A stretch of 64,000 nt of DNA from Symploca sp. SIO2C1 (lineage in GTDB: Bacteria; Cyanobacteriota; Cyanobacteriia; Cyanobacteriales; Coleofasciculaceae), in contig JAAHGL010000001.1 in assembly GCA_010692635.1 (NCBI GenBank), positions 1-64,000 of the forward strand, given 5' to 3'. Each line of letters opens with the position of its first letter. Positions within the stretch are counted from its first letter, which is position 1. Both the position numbers and the translations under genes were made by a program. Positions 26,882 to 36,503 of the stretch are shown piece by piece. The notes beneath the pieces were generated by a model. That model worked only from the letters and a program-made list of their open reading frames with translations. It was not told where the DNA came from and ran no database searches.

Positions 26882-27874
26882 ATGAATAATTATAACCTCG
26901 GAGCCATATTTGGCACAGGTCGCAGTGGCACAACATGGTTAGGAGCAATCCTTCAGAGTCATCCAGCCATCTCATATCGCTTCGAGCCGTTTACTCGATT
27001 GCAAAAGACACAAGTTGAGATTAGTCAGGCATTGGAATTGATCCAGTCGGATGCTTTTTCAGTCAAAGAACTACCCTCTATTTACCAAGCCTTGTTGCCA
27101 GCTTACCCCGAATGTGAGAAACCACCATTCTTCCCCAAGAATTACCCAGTAAGATTTTCTTGGGGAAAATCTTTAACTTGGCCACTAGCTCGGAAAAATG
27201 CTCTTGGCTCTTGTCTATTTCGTTATTTATACACGCCCAAGGGTCAGCCAAAGCTTGTGTTCAAAGAGGTGGATAAAGCCAAGCTCCTCATACCGTTACT
27301 GGCACGAACCGAGATGCCAATAGCTTACATAGTACGTCACCCCTGTGCAGTGATATCGTCAGTCATGCGAGGTCAAAATAATTCCATAATGCCTAGTGGG
27401 AGACGTTCAGTGCTTAAGAATCTGCTGGCAAAATATGAGCCAATGCTTGCCGAACAATATGGAGAGCGGCTAGAGACGCTGAAGCTTTCTGAGCAAGAGG
27501 CATTGCTCTGGTTAGTGGAAGTGGGGCGCTCCGTGTCTGCCTGTCAGAATTCTCCTAATGGATTGTTAGTGATTTACGAAGAACTGACTGAGCGCACCCT
27601 AGAACTAACAGAGAAGATTTTTAGCCATTTTGGTTTAAATATGGCGCAAGAATCCGTTTCGTTTATCGAGGAGAGTACTAGCACATCATCTGCACCACGG
27701 ATGAAGCGGGGAGAGATCGGCATCAACCAATACTTTACTGTGTTTAGGGATTCCAAAGTTTCTCGCGATCGTTGGAAACAAGAGATGTCCACAGAAGACC
27801 AACAGCGAGTGATGAAGATCGTCAAAAACAGCCCAGTATTTGCCCTCGCAGCAGAGCAGGGTTTATGGGTTTGA
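26882..27874 (+). CDS. Sulfotransferase family protein, copy 1
   Basis: The 330-residue protein has the PAPS-binding loop FGTGRSGTTWLGAILQSHP at residues 9-27 and the 3'-phosphate site YIVRHPCAVISSVMRG at about 150. It lacks a signal peptide. It is nearly identical along its whole length to the protein at 28446-29438, so the two are a recent tandem duplication. The first copy differs in single residues, for example Met instead of Ile/Val in the ARTEMPIAY stretch. Probable role is sulfation of the surface polysaccharide made by this cluster. Confidence 0.85.
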   Translation: MNNYNLGAIFGTGRSGTTWLGAILQSHPAISYRFEPFTRLQKTQVEISQALELIQSDAFSVKELPSIYQALLPAYPECEKPPFFPKNYPVRFSWGKSLTWPLARKNALGSCLFRYLYTPKGQPKLVFKEVDKAKLLIPLLARTEMPIAYIVRHPCAVISSVMRGQNNSIMPSGRRSVLKNLLAKYEPMLAEQYGERLETLKLSEQEALLWLVEVGRSVSACQNSPNGLLVIYEELTERTLELTEKIFSHFGLNMAQESVSFIEESTSTSSAPRMKRGEIGINQYFTVFRDSKVSRDRWKQEMSTEDQQRVMKIVKNSPVFALAAEQGLWV

Positions 27875-28210
27875 AAATGATTGGTTATTTGTTGTTTGTC
27901 ATTGGTACAAAGGACTAATGATCAATGATGCTTGCATCCCACTCTTAAGAGAAAGTTAATACAAAATATAAATAATGTAAACACTTTGTCGTTAGTCATT
28001 GCGTTTGTCCTCATTTTTTGCTATTATTATTTTATAATGCTAAAATTGTGCGCCCATATATAAAGTACCACTTCTATATCCAGTCCTCCTAAGCACTTCA
28101 ACTATCTCCCTTGTTGGATTAGCACTCTTGGTAACCTAATATCCTTGGATATTTGTTTTGGGTTACGCGATCGCTAAACCAACCTCAAGAAGGGTGAGCG
28201 AAAAAAGGAT

Positions 28211-28275
28211 TGGGCAGGTTTTATTCAGAGGTTATCGCTATTACCACCAATGGTCTCGCTAAACCTGCCCCTACC
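28211..28275. repeat. GGGCAGGTTTT...AAACCTGCCC dispersed repeat
   Basis: GGGCAGGTTTTATTC and GCTAAACCTGCCCCTACC are the ends of an inverted repeat block. Versions with GGGGCGGGTT ends occur at 61198-61258 and 61576-61640. The surrounding gap 27875-28370 otherwise shows nothing besides the palindrome at 28311. Confidence 0.5.
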
Positions 28276-28310
28276 AATAATGGTGATTTTGTCGTGCAAT
28301 GCTGATGTTC

Positions 28311-28343
28311 AGATGCCGGACTTCTTGAAGAAGTCCGGCATCT
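28311..28343. repeat. 33-base perfect palindrome
   Basis: AGATGCCGGACTTCTT and AAGAAGTCCGGCATCT flank a single G. It lies between copy 1 of the sulfotransferase and the rfbB fragment, is very GC-rich for its surroundings and can form a hairpin. It lacks a T-run, so its terminator role is uncertain. Confidence 0.8.
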
Positions 28344-28370
28344 TAGAATATCTCACCGATGCGATCGCAC

Positions 28371-28445
28371 ATTCATTTTCGATTTCTTCAAGAGGATATT
28401 GGTGATCGTCCCTTGGTAGACACTCTGTTACGGGAAGTAAAAATT
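28371..28445 (+). pseudogene. rfbB fragment fused upstream of sulfotransferase copy 2
   Basis: The frame upstream of the ATG at 28446 reads HFRFLQEDIGDRPLVDTLLR. This matches [20 protein letters not shown] of the intact RfbB encoded at 29695-30798, and the DNA is similar too. About 70 bases are kept. It is a broken copy of rfbB and shows that the sulfotransferase duplication involved neighbouring rfbB sequence. Confidence 0.7.
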
Positions 28446-29438
28446 ATGGAAAATTATAACCTCGGAGCCATATTTGGCACAGGTCGCAGTGGCACAACAT
28501 GGTTAGGAGCAATCCTTCAGAGTCATCCAGAAGTCTCCTATCGCTTCGAGCCGTTTAGTCGATTGAAAAAGACACAAGTTGAGATTCGTCAGGCATTTGA
28601 ATTGATCCAGTCGGATCCTTTTTCTGCCACAGAACTACCATCTATTTACCATGCCTTACTGCCAGCCTACCCCGAATGTGAGAAACCACCATTCTTCCCC
28701 AAGAATTACCCAGTAAGATTTTCTTGGGGAAAATCTTTGGCTTGGCCACTAGCTCGGAAAAATGCTCTTGGCTCTCGTCTGTTTCGTTATTTATACACGC
28801 CCAAGGGTCAGCCCAAGCTTGTATTCAAAGAGGTGAATCAAGCCAAGCTCCTCATACCGTTATTGGCGCGGACTGAAATTCCCATAGTTTACATCGTACG
28901 TCATCCTTGCGCAGTGGTATCGTCAGTCATGCGAGGTCAAAAAGATTCCCTAATGCCTGACGGGAGACGTTCAGTGCTTAAGAATTTGCTAGCAAAACAT
29001 GAGCCAATGCTTGCCGAACAATATGGAGAGCAGCTAGAGACGCTGAAGCCGTCTGAGCAAGAGGCATTGCTCTGGTTAGTGGAAGTGGGGCGCTCCGTGT
29101 CTGCCTGTCAGAATTCTCCTAACGGATTGTTGGTGATTTATGAAGAACTGACTGAGCGCCCCCTAGAACTAACAGAGAAAATTTTTAGCCATTTTGGCTT
29201 AAACATAGCCAAAGAATCAGTTTCGTTTATCGAGGAGAGTACTAACACATCATCGGCAGCGCGGATCAAGCGAGGAGAGCTCGGCATCAACCAATACTTT
29301 ACCGTGTTTAGAGATCCCAAAGTTTCTCGCGATCGTTGGAAACAAGAGATGTCCACAGAAGACCAACAGCGAGTGATGAAGATCGTCAAAAACAGCCCAG
29401 TATTTGCCCTCGCAGCAGAGCAGGGTTTATGGGTTTGA
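28446..29438 (+). CDS. Sulfotransferase family protein, copy 2
   Basis: From the ATG at 28446 the product is 330 residues with the same PAPS loop (FGTGRSGTTWLG) and the site YIVRHPCAVVSSVMRG as copy 1. The open frame extends upstream, but that part encodes the rfbB fragment and should not be included. The two copies share even their last residues (EQGLWV). Substitutions are scattered and conservative, so both are probably functional. It lies 257 bases upstream of rfbB. Confidence 0.85.
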   Translation: MENYNLGAIFGTGRSGTTWLGAILQSHPEVSYRFEPFSRLKKTQVEIRQAFELIQSDPFSATELPSIYHALLPAYPECEKPPFFPKNYPVRFSWGKSLAWPLARKNALGSRLFRYLYTPKGQPKLVFKEVNQAKLLIPLLARTEIPIVYIVRHPCAVVSSVMRGQKDSLMPDGRRSVLKNLLAKHEPMLAEQYGEQLETLKPSEQEALLWLVEVGRSVSACQNSPNGLLVIYEELTERPLELTEKIFSHFGLNIAKESVSFIEESTNTSSAARIKRGELGINQYFTVFRDPKVSRDRWKQEMSTEDQQRVMKIVKNSPVFALAAEQGLWV

Positions 29439-29694
29439 GAATGATTGGTCATTGGTCATTCATTGGTCAAAGCGTACAAAGGATCAATGACCAATGAATG
29501 AAGCCACAATTGACGATGACTCTCAACCTGAGTTAGCTTGAAACCAGATTAGTTGTTCCTTAGAACAGCAGATCTACCAAAATCATTAGTGGTGTATGTG
29601 TCTCGATTCTTCATGAGTTCAGATTGGATATTCGGTAGATACATCAACCCTTTAAGTCTCAGGTCAAATTAAGCTAGTGTAATTGGTACAAAAG

Positions 29695-30798
29695 ATGACA
29701 TTTTCTGCACCAGAACAACCAATCTCCAGAGAACCAAGACGTTTACTAATTACTGGCGGTGCTGGATTTATTGGCTCGAATTTTGTTCACCATTGGCATG
29801 AACAATACCCAAGCGATCGCGTGATTGTGCTTGATGCTCTCACCTATGCAGGAAACCGCCAGAACCTGGCAGATTTGGCAGGCAATCACAATTTTCGGTT
29901 TGTTCAGGGAGATATTTGTAATCGTCCCTTGATAGAGGCTCTGTTGCGGGAAGAAGCAATTGACACAGTAGCCCACTTTGCTGCTGAATCCCATGTTGAT
30001 CGTTCTATCTTAGGTCCAGATGCTTTTGTCCGCACTAATGTTGTAGGTACTTTTACTTTATTGGATAGCTTTCGACAACATTGGGAGCATCAAAAGTTTC
30101 CAGAAAAGTTTCGTTTCCTCCATGTTTCTACGGATGAAGTCTATGGTAGCCTCAATCCTGATGACGCTGGGTTTAGTGAGACTACACCTTATGCTCCCAA
30201 CAGTCCCTACTCAGCATCCAAAGCTGGCAGTGATCATCTAGCCCGGGCTTATTACCATACCTATGGAATGCCTACGATCATCACCAATTGTTCTAATAAT
30301 TATGGTCCCTATCATTTCCCAGAAAAATTGATCCCTTTAATGTGTATCAATATGCTTATCGGCAAATCTTTACCAGTCTATGGTGATGGGCAAAACATTC
30401 GGGATTGGTTGTATGTGGGAGATCATTGCCGTGCTTTAGATGTGGTGATTCATCAAGGTCAACCGGGTGAAACCTATAATATTGGTGGCAATAATGAAGT
30501 CAAAAATATCGACTTGGTTCATAAGTTGTGTGAACTCATGAATGAGTTAGCACCTGAGTTGCCGATACGTCCTACTCAAAAGCTGATTACCTTCGTCAAA
30601 GACCGACCCGGGCATGACCGGCGCTATGCTATTGATGCTACTAAAATTAAAACCGAATTGGGTTGGACTCCTGCAGAAACTGTAGAAGGAGGACTCCGTC
30701 GCACAATTGAATGGTATCTGAATCACCGTGATTGGTGGCAACCTTTGCTATCTCCAGAATATCAAGCTTATTACCAGCAAGTTTACGCAGTGTCATAG
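29695..30798 (+). CDS. rfbB: dTDP-glucose 4,6-dehydratase
   Basis: About 367 residues from the ATG at 29695 (a TTG four codons earlier is possible). The NAD-binding motif is [11 protein letters not shown]. The catalytic set includes STDEVYG, and [20 protein letters not shown] carries the Tyr-xxx-Lys. [17 protein letters not shown] is also present. It converts dTDP-glucose to the 4-keto-6-deoxy intermediate, completing the dTDP-rhamnose pathway with rfbC, rfbD and rfbA located 3.5 kb upstream. The set is split by the two sulfotransferase copies, an unusual order that supports insertion or duplication. Confidence 0.95.
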   Translation: MTFSAPEQPISREPRRLLITGGAGFIGSNFVHHWHEQYPSDRVIVLDALTYAGNRQNLADLAGNHNFRFVQGDICNRPLIEALLREEAIDTVAHFAAESHVDRSILGPDAFVRTNVVGTFTLLDSFRQHWEHQKFPEKFRFLHVSTDEVYGSLNPDDAGFSETTPYAPNSPYSASKAGSDHLARAYYHTYGMPTIITNCSNNYGPYHFPEKLIPLMCINMLIGKSLPVYGDGQNIRDWLYVGDHCRALDVVIHQGQPGETYNIGGNNEVKNIDLVHKLCELMNELAPELPIRPTQKLITFVKDRPGHDRRYAIDATKIKTELGWTPAETVEGGLRRTIEWYLNHRDWWQPLLSPEYQAYYQQVYAVS

Positions 30799-30841
30799 AG
30801 GAAATGCCTAAGCCAATATTTGATTAATTTATTAATAATTC

Positions 30842-32602
30842 ATGACCAAAAAAATCAATTCTAAAACAGTCACCCTGGCTATTCTTTTTTGCTTGGGTTT
30901 AGCTTTGGTCTTAATTGCTGGGACTTTGCCCAAGATTATTAATTCAGGTAATTCAGCTCAAGATTCAGGTAATTCAGCCCAAGTAGAAACTGCTAGTCAG
31001 AGCAATAACTCAGCTAGTGGTGAACTTGCTCTCGGGACAAACCTGCATGGGATTGCTAATTGGTCAACGCAACTCCCTTTTTTGGACGGATTTAAATCTG
31101 CGAGGGGATGGATTACTCAGTGCCAAAGAAGAGAACCAAATTGCAGTGGCTCTTGGAATACGGAGGAATACGAAAAACTAGACTTAGACGAATATGGCTG
31201 GGTTAAATCCCTACCGGCTCCAGAAGAACCTCCAGAGTATACTCGTGTAGCTACAGTCATGTATAAAGATGTAGTTCGTTATCCTGGAGGACAATATGTA
31301 GCTCTCTATGATGGAGAAGGTACGATCGAATATGGGGCTGATGCTACCAAAGATGAGGCCGCATCAACCCCAGGAAGAGATATTATTAATGTCACTCCCT
31401 CGAAACGTGGCATACGGCTACTGATTACTGCTACTGACCCCAACAAAACTGGTAACTATATTCGCAACATTCGGGTAGTTCAAGCCAAGTATGAACAGAC
31501 TTACGAGTCGGAAATATTTAATCCAGATTTTCTCGAAAAAATCAAGAAATTTCAAGCTATCCGCTTTATGGATTGGATGGGAACCAATCATTCTCAGCAA
31601 GGGGAATGGCAAAATCGAACTAAATTAGCAACAGCCTTCTATCGTAGCAAAACAGGAGGTCCACCAGTAGAAATCATGGTTGAACTAGCCAATCGGCTCC
31701 AAGTTGACCCCTGGTTTAATCTGCCCCATATGGCAACAGATGAATATATGACTAAATTTGCTGAAATAGTCAAAGATAGTTTAGATCCTAACTTAACAGC
31801 TTACTTAGAATACTCTAATGAGGTTTGGAATCCCAATTTTGGGCAATTTCAATGGGTCAAAGATAATGGTGAAATCTCAGGGCAAAATACCCCTCATCAA
31901 TCCTATGGGGTAAGAACTGCTCAGATGTGTGATCTGTGGAAAGGTGTGTTTGGGGAACAAAGCAATCGAGTTAAGTGTGTTATGGGAACTCACACAGCCA
32001 ATCCCTGGGTAGCAGAGCAAGTTTTAAATTGTGAACAATGGTCAGAAGCTCCCTGCTACAAGCATGGCATAGATGCTTTAGCTATAACCGCTTATTTTAG
32101 TGGCAGATTAGGTCTGCCTGCATATGAAAGTACCATCGAATCTTGGATAGATAATCCCAATATTGACGAATTTGAACAAGGCTTAACGCAACTGAAGGAT
32201 GGTAGTGTTTTAGATCCATCACTGAATAAGAAAAAAGATTTTGGTAGTACTCAAGATTTGCCGCAAAGATTTAAAGACTATGGAGCAATTGCCCAAGCCA
32301 AGGGATTAGAATTAGTAGTTTATGAAGGTGGCAGCCATGTTGTCGGACGCCAAAAAGTCAAAAACAATGAAAAACTTACCAAGTTTTTTATAGAACTGCA
32401 TAGGAAACCAGAATTTTATGATAGATATATGGAAATGCTCAATGCCTGGAAAGAGCACGAAGGAACATGTACTTTATTCATGAATTTTTCTGATATAGGC
32501 AAACCTAGTAAATGGGGAAGCTGGGGAGTTTTGGAACATGTAAACGAAGAAAGTTCACCTAGATATGATGCACTAATAGACTTTATAGACAAAAATTCTT
32601 AA
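30842..32602 (+). CDS. Membrane-anchored or secreted glycosidase-like protein
   Basis: The 586-residue protein has an N-terminal hydrophobic signal or anchor (LAILFCLGLALVLIAGTLP) and a Ser/Asn-rich linker with the NSGNSAQ unit repeated. A large globular region then has the look of a clan-A TIM-barrel hydrolase: LEYSNEVWNPNFGQFQW holds a candidate acid Glu after Asn, and VVYEGGSH holds a candidate nucleophile Glu. Relatives are often labelled cellulose-binding protein. It could trim or process the polysaccharide made by this cluster. Substrate and activity are unproven. Confidence 0.6.
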   Translation: MTKKINSKTVTLAILFCLGLALVLIAGTLPKIINSGNSAQDSGNSAQVETASQSNNSASGELALGTNLHGIANWSTQLPFLDGFKSARGWITQCQRREPNCSGSWNTEEYEKLDLDEYGWVKSLPAPEEPPEYTRVATVMYKDVVRYPGGQYVALYDGEGTIEYGADATKDEAASTPGRDIINVTPSKRGIRLLITATDPNKTGNYIRNIRVVQAKYEQTYESEIFNPDFLEKIKKFQAIRFMDWMGTNHSQQGEWQNRTKLATAFYRSKTGGPPVEIMVELANRLQVDPWFNLPHMATDEYMTKFAEIVKDSLDPNLTAYLEYSNEVWNPNFGQFQWVKDNGEISGQNTPHQSYGVRTAQMCDLWKGVFGEQSNRVKCVMGTHTANPWVAEQVLNCEQWSEAPCYKHGIDALAITAYFSGRLGLPAYESTIESWIDNPNIDEFEQGLTQLKDGSVLDPSLNKKKDFGSTQDLPQRFKDYGAIAQAKGLELVVYEGGSHVVGRQKVKNNEKLTKFFIELHRKPEFYDRYMEMLNAWKEHEGTCTLFMNFSDIGKPSKWGSWGVLEHVNEESSPRYDALIDFIDKNS

Positions 32603-32793
32603 TAGTTGAATAACTAAATCGAAATCGGCATACTAAAAAAATAGTACAGCGTTTTTCATTTAGATGAGGTACAAAGAGCCTGGTTTTTGGGAATGGGGAA
32701 TGGGGAATGGGGAATAGGGAATAGGATCTGTACCTCACTAGACTGAGAAATGCTGTATGAGAATAGTTTTATTAAACCGATAAAAAGACAAAA

Positions 32794-33882
32794 ATGGTTA
32801 TTAAGGAGAATGCATTGAAATACCACATAGTCTTAGGTAATCCATTTGATCTAGAAGGTATTAACCAAGATGCTCAAGCAGGAAAACGTCCTCGACATGT
32901 GATGTGGGGATTGAGCCAACAACTAGGGGCAGCTGTTCATCAACCAGGGGGGAACCCAGTATCACTTTTAGACAAAGTACTTGCCAAGATTACTTCTCGC
33001 CCAGAGCATTGGGCACTGGTTCGCAGTCTATCCTCAGAGCTAACCAGTGAAGATTTAGTATTTTGTACAGGCGAAGATGTCGGTCTCCCTCTAGGAATCC
33101 TGTGCGGTTTCAAGGGAGAAAGACCCAAGCTCGTTGTTACAGTGATGGCACCAGAACGACCGAGGGTGCGTGCTGCTTTAAAGCTGTTTAGCTTGGCAAA
33201 TTCAATTGATCTATTTATGACCAATACCCGTCTTAAGGCTGATTTCCTCCGTAAATACTTAAACCTTAGTGATGAGCGCGTTTACGTGCTTTCTGAACAG
33301 ACAGATACAAAGTTTTTCACACCAGGTTCAGCCTCACCAGACAAGTCACGACCAATGATTGCTAGTGCTGGTAGGGAGCAACGGGATTACCAAACCCTCG
33401 CTGAGGCTACTCGGGATCTAGACGTTGATGTGAAAGTTTGTGCTCTTGCTCCCAACCCAACTGCAAAGACACGAGTGCCTCAAGTCATACCCAACAATAT
33501 GTCTTTCCACCCCTATGATTGGCCTGAATTTGCACAACTCTATCGCGACGCTGATGTAGTTGTTGTCAGTCTCCTATATAGCACTTACTCTCCAGGACTT
33601 ACTAGCTTGATGGAAGCTATGGCTTCTCGACGTCCAGTAGTGATTACTCGGACTCCGGGTTTGGCTGAGGAACTTATCAAAAAAGGCGTTGTGATTGGCG
33701 TTAACCCCGGCGATCCTAATGATATGCAGCAAGGGATCCTAAAATTGCTGAACAATCCCCAGGAAGCTCAAGCTCAAGCTCAACGAGGTTATGAATTGCT
33801 ACAGAAGGAACACACTAGCGAACAACATATAGAGAACCTCATCTCAGAGTTTCAAAAACTAACATCGTCCTCATTCAACTAA
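32794..33882 (+). CDS. Glycosyltransferase family 1 (GT-B)
   Basis: The product is 362 residues from the ATG at 32794. A TTG at 32815 with AAGGAGAA five bases upstream would give a slightly shorter protein starting MKYHIVLGNPF and is equally plausible. The C-terminal half has the GT-B donor site pattern: SPGLTSLMEAMASRRPVV followed by GLAEELI and GVVIGVNPGDP. The upstream region (32640-32760) holds a GGGAATG tandem repeat. It is one of several sugar transferases for the surface polysaccharide. Sugar specificity is unknown. Confidence 0.8.
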   Translation: MVIKENALKYHIVLGNPFDLEGINQDAQAGKRPRHVMWGLSQQLGAAVHQPGGNPVSLLDKVLAKITSRPEHWALVRSLSSELTSEDLVFCTGEDVGLPLGILCGFKGERPKLVVTVMAPERPRVRAALKLFSLANSIDLFMTNTRLKADFLRKYLNLSDERVYVLSEQTDTKFFTPGSASPDKSRPMIASAGREQRDYQTLAEATRDLDVDVKVCALAPNPTAKTRVPQVIPNNMSFHPYDWPEFAQLYRDADVVVVSLLYSTYSPGLTSLMEAMASRRPVVITRTPGLAEELIKKGVVIGVNPGDPNDMQQGILKLLNNPQEAQAQAQRGYELLQKEHTSEQHIENLISEFQKLTSSSFN

Positions 33883-34005
33883 CCTATAACCGTTAAAAAC
33901 AAGCTAAATCCTCTTCCCTTCTGCCTTCTGCCTTCTGCCTTCTGCCTTCTGCCTCCTATCTTCTGCCTTGTTTCTTCAGAGCAACATAGAGAGTAAAAAA
34001 TCCCA

Positions 34006-35013
34006 ATGTCACAAGTACAAGAAACTATTCTAGTTACAGGAGGAGCCGGATACATTGGCTCTCATACTGTGTTGGCACTCTTAAAGGCAGGCTATGGAGT
34101 TGTTGTACTAGATAACCTGGAATACGGGCATCGAGAACTAGTGGAAAATGTTCTCAAGGTTCCTTTAGTAGTGGGAGACATTAATGATCGTCCAACTCTA
34201 GACCGGCTATTTGCTACCCATAACATTACAGCGGTAATGCACTTTGCTGCTTATATTGCCGTGGGAGAGTCAGTGCAGAACCCAGCCAAATACTACCGTA
34301 ATAATGTTAGCGGTACACTGACACTTCTAGAAGCAATGGTAGCAGCCAATGTTAAGCGCATTGTTTTTGCATCAACCTGCTCTATCTACGGAATGCCTAA
34401 GCAAGTGCCAATGACAGAGGAACATCCTATTGCTCCAATTAATCCTTACGCTACTACCAAGCGGATGGTGGAGCAGATACTGTCTGATTTCGATCGCGCT
34501 TACGATTTACGCTCAGTAGTGTTTCGCTTCTTCAACGCCTCCGGTGCAGATCCAGAAGGACTATTGGGTGAAGACCACAACCCAGAAACTCACCTGATTC
34601 CCTTAGTACTCTTAACAGCTTTAGGTAAAAGGGAATCAATCTCTATTTGGGGAACTGATTACCCCACACCTGACGGCACTTGCCTAAGAGACTATATCCA
34701 TGTCAGTGACTTAGCAAATGCTTATTTACTAGGACTAAAGTATTTGTCAGAAGGAGGGAAGAGTGAAGTCTTTAACTTAGGTAATGGCAATGGCTTTTCT
34801 GTCAAACAAGTGATTGAAACAGCTGCTTCTGTGACAGGAGTGGAGATTAAAGTATTAGAATGCGATCGCCGAGTTGGAGATCCACCAGTTTTGGTAGGTA
34901 GTTGTGACAAAGCAAAAAACATCTTGGGTTGGCATCCCCAATACTCTGACCTTAGCGATATCATGCTACATGCTTGGCAGTGGCATCAAAAGCGTCATAG
35001 TGGTCATGAGTAA
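34006..35013 (+). CDS. galE: UDP-glucose 4-epimerase
   Basis: The 335-residue SDR protein has the NAD-binding motif VTGGAGYIGSHT, the HFAAYIAVGESV stretch, and TCSIYG with the catalytic Tyr in NPYATTKRMVE. LRDYIHVSDLANAYLLGL is also typical. It interconverts UDP-glucose and UDP-galactose, supplying galactose donors to the cluster's transferases. Length and start are normal. It is followed by a GAGTAAT tandem repeat. Confidence 0.92.
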   Translation: MSQVQETILVTGGAGYIGSHTVLALLKAGYGVVVLDNLEYGHRELVENVLKVPLVVGDINDRPTLDRLFATHNITAVMHFAAYIAVGESVQNPAKYYRNNVSGTLTLLEAMVAANVKRIVFASTCSIYGMPKQVPMTEEHPIAPINPYATTKRMVEQILSDFDRAYDLRSVVFRFFNASGADPEGLLGEDHNPETHLIPLVLLTALGKRESISIWGTDYPTPDGTCLRDYIHVSDLANAYLLGLKYLSEGGKSEVFNLGNGNGFSVKQVIETAASVTGVEIKVLECDRRVGDPPVLVGSCDKAKNILGWHPQYSDLSDIMLHAWQWHQKRHSGHE

Positions 35014-35130
35014 TGAGTAATGAGTAATAAGTAATGAGTAATGAGTAATAAGTAATGAGTAATGAGTAATAAGTAATAAGTAATGAGTAATAAGTAATAA
35101 GTAATGAGTAATAAGTAATAAATAACAAAT
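35014..35130. repeat. Tandem heptamer repeat, GAGTAAT/AAGTAAT
   Basis: About fifteen 7-base units alternate between TAATGAG and TAATAAG from just after the galE stop to the ribosome-binding site of the next glycosyltransferase. The repeat is of the short tandem type seen across cyanobacterial genomes and copy number is probably variable. Confidence 0.9.
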
Positions 35131-35144
35131 TCAGGAGACAAGAG

Positions 35145-36167
35145 GTGAAACAAGTAGGATTAGTTGTTATAGGACGCAATGAAGGTGAACGTCTTCGTCA
35201 GTGTCTGCTTTCGGTAACGGGAAAAGTAGCTCATATTGTTTATGTTGATTCTGGTTCAACAGATGGCAGTATTGAGATGGCGCGATCGCTAGGAGTAGAT
35301 GTAGTTGAACTTGACTTGTCTATCCCTTTTACAGCTGCTCGTGCTAGAAATGAGGGCTTTGCTCATCTGCTGCAAGCAAATTCACAGATTGAATTTGTCC
35401 AGTTTGTGGATGGTGACTGTGAGGTAGTTGAGGGATGGCTCGCTCATGCTCAACGGGAACTTGAGACTCAACCTGAGGTTGCCGTGGTTTGTGGTCGCCG
35501 CCGGGAGCGCTTTCCAGAACAAACTATTTATAACAAATTATGCGATATTGAGTGGGATACACCAGTAGGCGAAGCCAAAGCTTGTGGTGGGGATTCCATG
35601 ATGCGCACAGCAGCCTTCCAACAAGTTGATGGTTTTAATTCTACACTGATTGCTGGTGAGGAACCAGAACTGTGCGTGCGGTTGCGTGAACAAGGATGGA
35701 AGATCCTCCGCCTTGATGCAGAAATGACCCTACATGATGCTCAAATGACTCGTTGGAGTCAGTGGTGGAAGCGCTTTCTGCGAGGAGGCCATGCTTATGC
35801 AGAGGGAGCATGGTTACATGGTCGAAGTCCAGAACGCCATTGGGTAAAGGAAAGCCGGAGCATTTGGTTCTGGGGTTTGATGATCCCACTACTAGCTTTG
35901 GGGACAGCATGGCCTACCCGTGGATTGAGTTTATTGCTATTGGGTGGCTATCCTATGATGGCTTATCGTATCTATCGCTATTATCTACAACAACGGGGTC
36001 TTAACTCAAAGGCAGCTCTACTTTATGCTGTATCTTGTATGCTGGGCAAGTTTCCCCAATTACAAGGTCAGATGCAGTTTCACCTAAGCAGGTTGTTGGG
36101 ACGGCGTTCTTCATTAGTTGAGTACAAGACAGCAGCAACAATGGGTGATGCGGAACTAACTTCTTGA
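35145..36167 (+). CDS. Glycosyltransferase family 2, membrane-associated
   Basis: The 340-residue protein starts at GTG 35145 with an AGGAGA box about 10 bases upstream. GT-A motifs are YVDSGSTDGSIEMA and FVDGDCEVVEGWL (DGD is the metal site), then AGEEPELCVRLREQGW. Two C-terminal hydrophobic segments (IWFWGLMIPLLALGTAW, LSLLLLGGYPMMAYRIY) suggest membrane anchoring. It is the last gene in the polysaccharide block. Confidence 0.85.
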   Translation: MKQVGLVVIGRNEGERLRQCLLSVTGKVAHIVYVDSGSTDGSIEMARSLGVDVVELDLSIPFTAARARNEGFAHLLQANSQIEFVQFVDGDCEVVEGWLAHAQRELETQPEVAVVCGRRRERFPEQTIYNKLCDIEWDTPVGEAKACGGDSMMRTAAFQQVDGFNSTLIAGEEPELCVRLREQGWKILRLDAEMTLHDAQMTRWSQWWKRFLRGGHAYAEGAWLHGRSPERHWVKESRSIWFWGLMIPLLALGTAWPTRGLSLLLLGGYPMMAYRIYRYYLQQRGLNSKAALLYAVSCMLGKFPQLQGQMQFHLSRLLGRRSSLVEYKTAATMGDAELTS

Positions 36168-36503
36168 GTTCAAGGAGTAGTAATCGCGATCGCATCTTCC
36201 AAGAGAAGAAAGGTTATGACAGGCAAGATGCCTGTTCCACAAGTTATTGAAGATAGGTGCAACAGTCTCTGATAAATCTTTGTGTTCTTTGTGCCTTTGT
36301 GGTTTTTCCTAAAAGGCGGTCATGATATGGCTAGGGGTTGTAAATTGTCGAAAATGCCCACCCTAAATCTTACTGCTGCTCGTCCCAGTTTCCCTGACGG
36401 AGTGACAAAAGAGCAATAGATATAATTGTGATGTCACTGTTGATCTTCTCAAAAATCATGTTGAGAATCAAGGGAAAAAAGGGGGGAAACGTAGACACCG
36501 ATA
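36168..36503. other. Intergenic, repeat fragment, upstream of cyclase gene
   Basis: At about 36275-36310 there is a CTTTGTGTTCTTTGTGCCTT block, the reverse complement of the ACAAAGGCACAAAGGACACG type repeats at 58959, 60231 and 60944. No gene is supported. Confidence 0.45.

Noticed and set aside
35014-35144. Tandem TAATGAG/TAATAAG run considered as a CRISPR array or operator array
   Set aside because: Unit is 7 bases with no spacers, as in short tandem repeats elsewhere in the window.
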